From the NCBI GenBank assembly GCA_023431215.1, contig JAEYXR010000050.1:1-31507 (forward strand): a stretch of DNA of 31,507 bases, given 5' to 3'. The position numbers and the translations under genes were made by a program. This stretch comes from Bacillota bacterium. Lineage in GTDB: Bacteria > Bacillota > Clostridia > Oscillospirales > Ruminococcaceae. Positions 15,301 to 22,756 of this stretch are shown piece by piece; positions within the stretch are counted from its first letter, which is position 1, and each line of letters opens with the position of its first letter. The notes under the pieces are model-generated. The model saw nothing but the letters and a program-made list of their open reading frames with translations. It did no database searches and was not told where the DNA came from.

Positions 15301-16842
15301 CTATAGCTCCTTGATGTCTGTCTGCCAATATTTGCGGTCTAAATCCCGGAACTGAATGGCCTCGGCAATGTGGTCGGGGCCTATGTCGGTGCTGCCCTCT
15401 AAGTCTGCAATGGTACGGGAGACCTTTAATAGTCTGTCGTAGGAGCGTCCCGAAAGACCCAGCTTGTCGTAGGCGGCATGGAGCAGCGCTTCGGCAGCGG
15501 GGGTAAGGGTGCAAAACTGCCGCAGCAGGGCAGGGGTAAGCCGAGCATTGCAGGATACACCTGTACCGGCGTAACGCGCCGTTTGCAGGGTGCGTGCCGC
15601 CACCACACGTTTGCGGATGTCCGCTGAGGATTCGGCAGGGGTGCATGCCGCCAGTTCACCGTACTCAACAGGTGGTACTTCAACGTGTAAATCCAGCCTG
15701 TCCAGCATGGGGCCGCTTATTTTATTTAAATACAGAGATACCTTGGTGTTGGAGCAGCGACAGTGGTGAGTAGGATGCCCAAAGTAACCACAGGGACAGG
15801 GGTTCATGGCCGCCACCAGCATAAATGCACTGGGATAGCTAAGCCTTGCCCCAGCCCGGGAAATGGTGACTTTACCATCCTCCAGAGGCTGGCGCAGCAC
15901 CTCCATGGCCGTTTTGGGAAACTCGGGCAGTTCATCCAAAAACAAAACCCCGTTGTGTGCCAGAGAAATTTCACCGGGGCGGGGGGTGGAGCCACCGCCG
16001 CTAAGCCCTGCCGGTGAGGCAGTATGATGCGGTGCACGAAATGGCCTGTGGTTTACCAGTGACTGACCCGGTGACAGCAGCCCTGCCACAGAATGCACCC
16101 GTGTGGTTTCCATGGCTTCCTCAAAGCTCATAGGGGGCAAAATGGAGGGCAGCCGCTTTGCCAGCATACTTTTGCCTGTGCCCGGCGGGCCGATGAGCAG
16201 CAGATTATGCCCCCCTGCGGCAGCAATTTCCAAGGCTCTTTTGGCATTTTCCTGCCCTCGTACCTCAGAAAAATCTGCCTGAGGAGGCAGCGGCACTGTT
16301 GGCTGGGGCAGCCCAGAGGCGGGTGTAAGCTGCTTTTGGCCCTGCAGTGCCTGTATGGCTTCCTCTACGGTATTCAAGGGGTATACGTCAATGCCCTCTA
16401 CGGCTGCGCCCTCTGCGGCGTTGGCAGCGGGAACATATACTGCTTTTAGCCCCAGCTCCCGGGCTGCAAGCACCATGGAGAGCACACCCCGAACACCCCG
16501 TACCTCACCGTTAAGTGCCAGCTCACCAACAAAGGCGCAATTTTCCAAAGGCAATGTCATAATGCCGGAGGCGCACAGCATCCCCAGTAATATGGGTAAA
16601 TCATAAAGTGAGCCGTATTTGGGGGTGTCGGCAGGTGCCAGGTTCACCAAAATCTGCCCCTCGGGCAGAGAATATCCCAGGTTGCCAAGGGCTGCCTTTA
16701 CCCGCTCACGAGACTCTCTCACTGCGGCATCGGGCAAGCCGACGATGTCTATTCGCGGCATTCCCCGGCGAAAACTTACCTCCACGGTAACAGGGAAGCT
16801 GTCAATTCCCGAAAGGCCCAGTGAAGCAACAGAACAATACAT
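15301..16842 (-). CDS. comM: Magnesium chelatase-like AAA+ protein ComM/YifB
   Basis: Hexameric AAA+ DNA helicase; in Vibrio, ComM drives branch migration during integration of transformed DNA. The 513-aa protein has an N-terminal Lon-like (ChlI) domain (about 18-140), Walker A GPPGTGKS (about 218-225), Walker B GVLFLDEL, and a metal-binding insertion with CPCGYF and HHCRC. The C-terminal Mg_chelatase_C region ends near residue 500. The ATG at 16842 is chosen because GGAGG lies 6 bases upstream, while the in-frame ATG at 16848 would touch that site. It is followed by a small membrane gene. Its presence suggests transformation or recombinational repair capacity but does not prove competence. 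Confidence 0.94.
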   Translation of the reverse strand: MYCSVASLGLSGIDSFPVTVEVSFRRGMPRIDIVGLPDAAVRESRERVKAALGNLGYSLPEGQILVNLAPADTPKYGSLYDLPILLGMLCASGIMTLPLENCAFVGELALNGEVRGVRGVLSMVLAARELGLKAVYVPAANAAEGAAVEGIDVYPLNTVEEAIQALQGQKQLTPASGLPQPTVPLPPQADFSEVRGQENAKRALEIAAAGGHNLLLIGPPGTGKSMLAKRLPSILPPMSFEEAMETTRVHSVAGLLSPGQSLVNHRPFRAPHHTASPAGLSGGGSTPRPGEISLAHNGVLFLDELPEFPKTAMEVLRQPLEDGKVTISRAGARLSYPSAFMLVAAMNPCPCGYFGHPTHHCRCSNTKVSLYLNKISGPMLDRLDLHVEVPPVEYGELAACTPAESSADIRKRVVAARTLQTARYAGTGVSCNARLTPALLRQFCTLTPAAEALLHAAYDKLGLSGRSYDRLLKVSRTIADLEGSTDIGPDHIAEAIQFRDLDRKYWQTDIKEL

Positions 16843-17243
16843 ATTCATCCTCCGTTATTGTGAAGTAAGCTTGTCAGTTTGTATCTCACAGTATACTTGT
16901 TGCTGCGCACTCACCTAAGGTGGGTGATTTTTTCTCTTGATACCCTTATAGCTCTGCCCGGAATTAGTTATTACACAGCTACCTTTGGCAGGTGTACCTT
17001 GCAGGAGTAAAGAAAGAACTTAACAAAAGAATGTCCCTACCCCTGCAAAGAGTTTTTGGGTATTCTATGCCTGATGAACTAATATGTCATAATTATAACT
17101 ATTTTGAAATAAATGTGCAACGAATGGGGTAGAAGAAAGCAGAATAACAGAAGAGGGGAGCCTGCTGATTGACAAGGGTTGTGAAGTTGGATATCATAAA
17201 GAAAAGAGCAAGGCAAATGAACCCCGAAAAAGGAGAGAGAACG
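16843..17243. other. 401-base divergent intergenic region (comM / pgm)
   Basis: It should hold the promoters of both neighbours, but none is clear. On the minus strand TATACT (16890-16895) with TTAGGT 17 bases upstream is a weak candidate for comM. The plus strand has a small hairpin, TCACC/GGTGA, followed by TTTTTT (16911-16933). The remainder is unremarkable. Confidence 0.4.
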
Positions 17244-18941
17244 ATGGACGTAAAGGCACAATATGAAAGATGGCTATCCACACCTTTGGCGGATCAGAGC
17301 TTGAAAACAGAACTGGAGAGCATCGCCGGAGATGAAAAAGAGATCTTCGAGCGTTTTTATACCGATTTGGATTTTGGGACGGCAGGCCTGCGGGGTGTAC
17401 TTGGTGCAGGTACCAACCGCATGAACATCTACACCGTAGGGCGCGCCACCCAGGGTCTTGCAGATACCTTAAAAAAGAATTATGAAGCACCTTCTGCGGC
17501 AGTGGCCTACGACAGCCGCATCAACTCCGAGCTGTTTGCCAAAGAAACAGCGGCGGTATTGGCTGCCAACGGTGTGAAGACCTATCTCTACGGTGAACTG
17601 ATGCCCACACCTGCTTTGTCCTTTGCGGTGCGTGAGCTGGGCTGCTCGGCGGGTGTTAATATTACCGCCAGCCACAATCCTGCCAAATACAACGGCTATA
17701 AGGCATATGATGACACAGGCTGCCAGCTTGGGCCGGATATGGCGGATGCCGTAATGGAAAACATTAAAAAAGCAGATATTTTTACCGGAGTGAAGCGTAT
17801 TTCCTTTGAAGAGGGGCTCAAGTGCGGGCTGATTGAAATTATCAGTGAAGAGCTGGTGCAAAAGTTTTTAAACCGTGTTTTGGAGGAACAGGTAAACCCC
17901 GGTCTTTGCAAGGAAGCAGGGCTGAAGCTGGTGTACACTCCTCTTAACGGCGCGGGACGCCGTTGTGTGTTAACCGTGCTGGACCGCATTGGCATTACCG
18001 ATGTTACCGTGGTGCCCCAGCAGGAGCTGCCTGACGGCAACTTCCCCACCTGCCCCTACCCAAACCCCGAGATTCATGAGGCATTGGAGCTTGGCCTGGC
18101 GCTGACCGAAAAGCTGGGTGCCGACCTGCTGCTAGCTACCGACCCCGACTGCGACCGTGTAGGCACCGCCGTGCTGCAAAACGGCAAGCCACGCCTTATC
18201 TCCGGCAACGAGATGGGTGTATTGCTCATCGACTACATTGCCCGCTCTAAAATTGCAAACGGCACCATGCCCCAACACCCCGTGGTGGTAAAGAGCCTGG
18301 TTTCCACCACCATGGCAGATGCTGTGGCAGAGCAGTATGGCATAGAAATTCGCAATGTTCTTACCGGCTTTAAATTTATTGGCGAGCAGATTGCCCAGTT
18401 GGAAAAGGCCGGTGAAGCTCATCGCTTCCTCCTGGGCTTTGAGGAAAGCTACGGGTACCTTTCCAGCGGATATGTCCGCGATAAGGATGCTGTGGTGGGC
18501 TCACTGCTTATTTGTGAAATGGCAGCATGGTATAAAAAGCAAGGTAAGACCTTGGGCGAGGCCATGGACGATCTGTATACAAAATTTGGCCGATACCTGA
18601 ATAAGGTGGACAGCTATACCTTTGAGGGCGCAGACGGCATGACCAAAATGCAGAATATTATGGAAAGCCTGCGGGAAAATGCCCCTAAAGCTTTTGGCGG
18701 ACACAGTGTCGTCAGCGCTTTGGACTATAAAACTGCAAAAATTGAAGTGGGCGGTGTGGAGCTTCCTCCTGCCAATGTGCTGGAATATGGCCTGGGCGCT
18801 GTGGGCAGCGTCATTGTCCGCCCCTCCGGCACCGAGCCCAAGCTGAAAATTTACTATTCTTTAAAAGGTGCCGACCTGGCAGAGGCGGAAGCTTTACTGG
18901 CAGAGATTAAAACTGAGGTAGAAAAGCTTTTGGGTGTTTAA
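17244..18941 (+). CDS. Phosphoglucomutase/phosphomannomutase (alpha-D-phosphohexomutase)
   Basis: Interconverts hexose 1- and 6-phosphates, supplying sugar-1-phosphate for nucleotide-sugar and glycan synthesis. The 565-aa length matches the PgcA type of Firmicutes. All four family loops are visible: the phosphoserine loop NITASHNPAKYNGYK (S143), the Mg loop TDPDCDR (D300, D302, D304), the sugar loop GFEESYGY, and the phosphate loop RPSGTEPKLKIY. The ATG at 17244 has AGGAG 8 bases upstream; the frame is open to 17169 but without such a site. It is a single-gene unit. Sequence does not settle glucose versus mannose preference. Confidence 0.93.
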   Translation: MDVKAQYERWLSTPLADQSLKTELESIAGDEKEIFERFYTDLDFGTAGLRGVLGAGTNRMNIYTVGRATQGLADTLKKNYEAPSAAVAYDSRINSELFAKETAAVLAANGVKTYLYGELMPTPALSFAVRELGCSAGVNITASHNPAKYNGYKAYDDTGCQLGPDMADAVMENIKKADIFTGVKRISFEEGLKCGLIEIISEELVQKFLNRVLEEQVNPGLCKEAGLKLVYTPLNGAGRRCVLTVLDRIGITDVTVVPQQELPDGNFPTCPYPNPEIHEALELGLALTEKLGADLLLATDPDCDRVGTAVLQNGKPRLISGNEMGVLLIDYIARSKIANGTMPQHPVVVKSLVSTTMADAVAEQYGIEIRNVLTGFKFIGEQIAQLEKAGEAHRFLLGFEESYGYLSSGYVRDKDAVVGSLLICEMAAWYKKQGKTLGEAMDDLYTKFGRYLNKVDSYTFEGADGMTKMQNIMESLRENAPKAFGGHSVVSALDYKTAKIEVGGVELPPANVLEYGLGAVGSVIVRPSGTEPKLKIYYSLKGADLAEAEALLAEIKTEVEKLLGV

Positions 18942-19048
18942 ATTAACCCTTCAAAAAGTATTTTAAACACCTTAGAGGGTATACTATTTGCAAAACAATT
19001 GATGCTTAAAGTACCAAACAAAACCATAGAAAAAACCACATAAACTAC

Positions 19049-19077
19049 TTGCAATTGGCTACAAGCAGTGCTATAAT
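19049..19077 (+). promoter_or_regulatory. Promoter for rpmE
   Basis: TTGCAA (19049-19054), a 17-base spacer and TATAAT (19072-19077). Transcription from about 19084 puts the leader hairpin at 19096-19117 near the 5' end of the mRNA. Confidence 0.82.
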
Positions 19078-19083
19078 ACCACT

Positions 19084-19144
19084 GTTACGGTTTTAGCCGA
19101 TGCCCAATAACATCGGCGCTGTGAATCGAAAGAGGTGAAAAATA
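19084..19144 (+). promoter_or_regulatory. Candidate L31 ribosomal-protein leader
   Basis: The 5' leader of rpmE contains a perfect 7-bp hairpin, GCCGATG/CATCGGC (19096-19102 with 19111-19117), with an 8-base loop. Autogenous leader structures are known for L31 in Firmicutes; the position here fits, but I could not match the consensus base by base. Confidence 0.45.
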
Positions 19145-19348
19145 ATGAAAGACGGAATCCATCCTAAGTACGGTCCCAGCGTAATCCGCTGCGCCTGCGG
19201 CGAGGTTATCGAGACCCGTTCCACTAAGCCCGAGATCCGCGTGGAAATTTGTTCCAAATGCCATCCTTTCTTTACCGGCAAGCAGAAGCTGGTTGATACC
19301 GGTGGCCGTGTTGACAGATTTAACAAGCGTTTCAACATGGGTAAATAA
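19145..19348 (+). CDS. rpmE: 50S ribosomal protein L31, zinc-binding type
   Basis: Small ribosomal protein at the bridge between subunits. The 67-aa product carries CxC (C16, C18) and CxxC (C36, C39), the zinc ribbon of the C-plus type of L31; strains often carry a Cys-free paralogue for zinc limitation, not seen here. AGAGGTG (19131-19137) is 7 bases before the ATG. It has its own promoter, a leader hairpin and a terminator at 19368-19397. Confidence 0.97.
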   Translation: MKDGIHPKYGPSVIRCACGEVIETRSTKPEIRVEICSKCHPFFTGKQKLVDTGGRVDRFNKRFNMGK

Positions 19349-19367
19349 CAATTTATGTCTCAAGCAG

Positions 19368-19397
19368 GCGGCGTGGTCTAAGGCTACGCCGCTTTTT
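19368..19397 (+). terminator. Rho-independent terminator after rpmE
   Basis: GCGGCGT (19368-19374) pairs with ACGCCGC (19386-19392) and is followed by TTTTT (19393-19397). Confidence 0.9.
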
Positions 19398-19442
19398 GCC
19401 ATCTGATTTTTTTGTTCATTTGTTCAGTTGTCATTCACACAT

Positions 19443-19473
19443 TGCAAGTGATTTTATGGTAAAATAACTTGCA
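19443..19473. promoter_or_regulatory. 31-bp dyad, possible operator upstream of the YigZ-family gene
   Basis: TGCAAGT-G-ATTTTA, a TGG centre and TAAAAT-A-ACTTGCA form an inverted repeat that is perfect except for the one position flanked by G and A. It lies about 170 bases before the YigZ-family start in an otherwise featureless 296-base gap (19349-19644). It lacks a T run, so an operator is more likely than a terminator. Confidence 0.45.
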
Positions 19474-19644
19474 TGACAGCCATTGTACAAAGCTGTGCGC
19501 AGAACATCTGTATTTGGCTTAAGTTGTTCCCGCAAAAGGCGGATGCGTAGTATGTGATTACCAGAAGAATGAACTGCAAGCTACCTGCCATGCTTTGCGG
19601 GCGGGGCATCAACTTTACATACAATAAACTGGGAGGAAGCAGGG

Positions 19645-20277
19645 ATGAGCGGATACAAAACAATAGCAGCCCCTGCCGAAGATGAATTTATTGAGCGGAA
19701 GTCTCGGTTTATCGGCTATATAGCTCCTGTAACAACCGAGGAGGAAGCGGTGGCGTTTGTGGAGTCTATCCGTCAGCGGCACCGGGAGGCCACCCACAAC
19801 TGCTATGCCTATGTGCTGAGAGAAGGGCAAAAAAGCCGTTTTTCTGATGACGGAGAGCCTTCCGGCACAGCTGGCCGCCCTATTTTGGAGGTTGTGCAGA
19901 AAGAAGGACTTACCGATGTGGCGGTGGTGGTAACACGCTACTTTGGCGGGGTCTTGCTGGGCGCAGGGGGCTTGGTACGTGCCTACACACAGGGTGCCAA
20001 ATGTGCGGTGGATGCCGCAAAACCCATGATGATGTGTCCTGCCCTGTGTCTGCGGCTGGAGGTTGCTTATGATTTTTACGGTAAGCTTACCTATCTTTTG
20101 CCCAAGTACCATGTTATAGTCAAAGACACACAGTTTGGCGAGGGCGTAACGGTACGGCTATTGCTTCTGGAAGAAAAGCTTGCAGCATTTACCTGTGACC
20201 TAGAGGAACTTTCGGCAGGGGTTGTGGCTCCGTTTGCAGAAGGAGAACTGTATGCCGACTTTAGCGGTGTATTGTAA
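19645..20277 (+). CDS. YigZ/IMPACT family protein (UPF0029)
   Basis: Cytoplasmic protein of the YigZ/IMPACT family; its biochemical role is unsettled. The 210-aa product has the N-terminal UPF0029 domain (about 15-125) with FIERKSRFIGYIAPV, ATHNCYAYVL, FSDDGEPSGTAGRPIL and VVVTRYFGGVLLGAGGLVRA, all strong signatures. The C-terminal DUF1949 domain (about 135-200) is present. Length is normal. GGGAGGAAG (19631-19639) precedes the ATG at 19645. The sortase gene follows after 122 bases, perhaps co-transcribed. Confidence 0.92.
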   Translation: MSGYKTIAAPAEDEFIERKSRFIGYIAPVTTEEEAVAFVESIRQRHREATHNCYAYVLREGQKSRFSDDGEPSGTAGRPILEVVQKEGLTDVAVVVTRYFGGVLLGAGGLVRAYTQGAKCAVDAAKPMMMCPALCLRLEVAYDFYGKLTYLLPKYHVIVKDTQFGEGVTVRLLLLEEKLAAFTCDLEELSAGVVAPFAEGELYADFSGVL

Positions 20278-20353
20278 TACTGCGCACCATACGGAACGCA
20301 ATTTTTGTATCTGTATCCAAAGGCTGCAAGGTGGTTTATAAAGGAGCTTACCT

Positions 20354-20413
20354 GTGTTATTTTTATGGACAAGCACTTTTGACATAAAGGATGGTGTGAA
20401 TGAAAAAATATAA
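20354..20413 (+). CDS. Possible 19-aa leader peptide overlapping the sortase start
   Basis: A GTG codon at 20354 has AAGGAG (20341-20346) 7 bases upstream, a better site than many real genes here. The frame runs MLFLWTSTFDIKDGVNEKI and stops at 20411-20413, overlapping the sortase start by 14 bases in another frame. This could couple or tune sortase translation, or be chance. Confidence 0.22.
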   Translation: MLFLWTSTFDIKDGVNEKI

Positions 20414-21272
20414 CGCCATATGGCCCAAATATAAAAAACATACTATTTGTGCTCTTTGTTTGGTGGGGGTTGTCAGTCTCTTTACAGCCATCAATGCTTT
20501 GGCGGGGGAATATCGCACCATTAAGCAACAGCAGGAGCTGGCTGGCATTTATAACAGCAGCTCTTCTTCGGAAGACTCCACAGAGGAGTGGCGGGACGGT
20601 CCTAATTTTGCCAATGAGCGCTTTCATGAACTGTATGAAATCAATCCTGATGTAGTGGGTTGGCTGAATATTGCCGACGGAGCACTGACCACCCCGGTGG
20701 TGCAGCGGGACAATAACTACTACCTCAAGCACGATTTTTACGGCAAGAGTGACGACCATGGTGCTGTTTTTTTGGACGAACGCAACGGTATTGACCCAAA
20801 TGATGACAGCCTGATACTCTATGGTCATAATATGCGCAGCAGCATGTTCAATGTTGTGGCCAAATACCAGACGCCGGAGTTTTGTGCCCAGTACCCTGTT
20901 ATTGATTTTGATACGTTGGAGGGTACCGGTCAATATGTAATAGCTTCTGTGTTTATTGCCAATGTTGAGCCTCAAAACGGCGAAACCTTTGACTATCATC
21001 TAAAGGGCACGCAGTTTCAAACCTTCGAGGATAAGGAAGCTTATATTGAGGAGATTATGAAGCGGTCTTTGGTGCTTACCGATGTAGACTTTACTGCCCG
21101 AGATGAGTTTATCACCCTTTCTACCTGCGGCTACGACTTTGAGGGTGAGCGCATTGTGGTGGTGGCCAGAAAGCTCCGTGAGGATGAATCGAAAGAACAG
21201 TTTGCTCATCTTACCGTTACCAAAAACCCCAATGCCGTTATGCCGGAAATTTGGGAAAAACTATACGGCTAA
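20400..21272 (+). CDS. srtB: Class B sortase
   Basis: Membrane-anchored cysteine transpeptidase that attaches proteins to peptidoglycan or assembles pili, acting outside the membrane. The 290-aa product has a basic N-terminus, one membrane helix (about 14-35), a Ser-rich linker (about 52-60) and the sortase domain (about 75-260). Catalytic residues are visible: H143 in LYGHNM, C243 in TLSTCGYDF and R251 in GERIVVVARK. The layout DVVGWLNI near residue 84 and the long region between His and Cys fit class B. No sorting-signal protein is encoded nearby, so this may be a housekeeping enzyme with targets elsewhere. AAAGGATGGTG (20386-20396) is the ribosome site. Confidence 0.92.
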   Translation: MKKYNAIWPKYKKHTICALCLVGVVSLFTAINALAGEYRTIKQQQELAGIYNSSSSSEDSTEEWRDGPNFANERFHELYEINPDVVGWLNIADGALTTPVVQRDNNYYLKHDFYGKSDDHGAVFLDERNGIDPNDDSLILYGHNMRSSMFNVVAKYQTPEFCAQYPVIDFDTLEGTGQYVIASVFIANVEPQNGETFDYHLKGTQFQTFEDKEAYIEEIMKRSLVLTDVDFTARDEFITLSTCGYDFEGERIVVVARKLREDESKEQFAHLTVTKNPNAVMPEIWEKLYG

Positions 21273-21321
21273 AGCGTCTTTTTTGATAATAAAACAATGA
21301 TGGATGTGTAGATTAGTACTG

Positions 21322-21411
21322 TTGCCTCCACAGGGGGCAAGGTCAACGGAATGCCCATGGCACTGCTTTGCAAAACAAGCAATGGTATGGGCATTTTACC
21401 TTTTCTTTTTG
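21322..21411 (+). terminator. Tandem hairpins ending the sortase transcript
   Basis: A first hairpin, TTGCC/GGCAA (21322-21340), is followed by a longer interrupted stem, ATGCCCAT (21351-21358) with ATGGGCAT (21387-21394), then TTTACCTTTTCTTTTT. The rest of the 282-base gap up to the next gene shows nothing more; the open frame at 21304-21513 lacks a ribosome site. Confidence 0.6.
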
Positions 21412-21554
21412 GCTTTTGGGGGCGAAAACCATCAAATTCGCAGAAAAATTAAGAAATACAAGAAAAAAACGTACCCAGAGCAGGAGATTTTCTACTTTTG
21501 TCGTATATTATAAGTGGGCAGTGAACATATTTGATTTAGCGGGGGGGATATGCT

Positions 21555-22562
21555 ATGGAAAACCTCACCATTCGTCAGCGAATGCAGCAGCAGGAGGAAA
21601 GAGAGCTTTCTTCTCACGCATTTTTATCTCAAAACTCAACAGGTCGTGAGTTCCCTCTGGAGGAGTGTCCCTTGCGAACGCCTTTTCAGCGGGATCGTGA
21701 CCGTATCATTCATTGCAATTCATACCGCAGACTCATGCACAAAACCCAGGTATTTTTGTTTCCTCAGGGAGACCATTACCGCACCCGCCTGACCCATACT
21801 CTGGAGGTAAGCCAAATTGCCCGCACCATTGCCCGGGCACTAATGCTCAACGAGGATTTGTGCGAAGCCATTGCCATGGGGCACGATTTGGGGCATACTC
21901 CCTTTGGGCATGCAGGCGAGTTTGCTCTGCGGGAAGTCAGCCCGTTCTTTTTTCGCCACAGCGAGCAGAGCCTGCGTGTGGTGGAGCGGCTGGAGCGTGA
22001 CGGCAAGGGGCTAAACCTGACGGCAGAAGTGCGGGACGGCATTTTGTGCCACTCTGACGGAATGCCATGGGCACAGACCTGGGAGGGTCGCGTAGTACGC
22101 TTTGCCGACAAAATTGCCTATATCAACCATGACATTGAAGACGCCATCCGCGGGGGAATTCTTACCGAAAACGATATTCCCTGGGAGGTTCGCTATACTT
22201 TGGGGCAAACTAAGTCTCAGCGCATTACCGCACTCATTACCTCCATTGTAAAAAACAGTGGGGATACCATCCAAATGGATGATACGGTGGCTGCCCAGTA
22301 TCAGGCACTGAAGGACTTTTTGTTTGAAGCAGTGTACAAAAACCCCATTGCCAAGGGCGAGGAGGGCAAAGCCAGAGATATTGTAAAGCGGCTGTACGAA
22401 ACAATGGTGGGCGCCCCGGACAAGCTGCCGGAGGATTACCAGGGAATACGGGAGCAGGAGGGGGTAGAGCGTGCTGTTTGCGACTACATTTCCGGCATGA
22501 GCGACCGTTTTTGTGTGTCTGTTTTTGAGGAACTGGTGATTCCCAAGCCTTGGGGGCTGTAA
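21555..22562 (+). CDS. dgt: dGTP triphosphohydrolase-like HD-domain protein
   Basis: Cytoplasmic HD-domain enzyme expected to hydrolyse dGTP or other dNTPs to the nucleoside and triphosphate, thereby adjusting precursor pools. The 335-aa protein shows the family start FQRDRDRIIHCNSYRRLMHK, KTQVFLFPQGDHYRTRLTHT, and the metal site: H81 in LTHTLEV, H110-D111 in GHDLGHTPFGHAGE and a distal Asp in FADKIAYINHDIEDA. A G-rich stretch (21540-21549) serves as the ribosome site. In Clostridia dgt often precedes dnaG and sigA, as here, which ties dNTP control to replication initiation. Confidence 0.93.
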   Translation: MENLTIRQRMQQQEERELSSHAFLSQNSTGREFPLEECPLRTPFQRDRDRIIHCNSYRRLMHKTQVFLFPQGDHYRTRLTHTLEVSQIARTIARALMLNEDLCEAIAMGHDLGHTPFGHAGEFALREVSPFFFRHSEQSLRVVERLERDGKGLNLTAEVRDGILCHSDGMPWAQTWEGRVVRFADKIAYINHDIEDAIRGGILTENDIPWEVRYTLGQTKSQRITALITSIVKNSGDTIQMDDTVAAQYQALKDFLFEAVYKNPIAKGEEGKARDIVKRLYETMVGAPDKLPEDYQGIREQEGVERAVCDYISGMSDRFCVSVFEELVIPKPWGL

Positions 22563-22675
22563 AGCAAACTTTTTTCATGCCTGAACCCATTTGCAAAGAT
22601 TATTTGCTGCAAGCTTTGGTCATTATCACCGGAATATTTTTTGCTTTTTCAGCGTTTTGTTAGAGAAGAAGTATT

Positions 22676-22704
22676 ATTATTAAAAATGGTTTTTAATAAT
22701 TTTT
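22676..22704. repeat. AT-only 11-bp inverted repeat between dgt and dnaG
   Basis: ATTATTAAAAA, a TGG centre and TTTTTAATAAT are perfectly complementary and are followed by TTTT. It could be a weak terminator for dgt or a protein-binding site for dnaG; the stem has no G-C pairs, so RNA stability is low. Confidence 0.5.
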
Positions 22705-22756
22705 CAGTGTGTTATTAACATGCTCAATGATGTGAAAAAGAAGGAGGAGGGAATGC

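Noticed and set aside
21304..21513. 69-codon open frame between sortase and dgt
   Set aside because: It overlaps the terminator hairpins and has no ribosome site.
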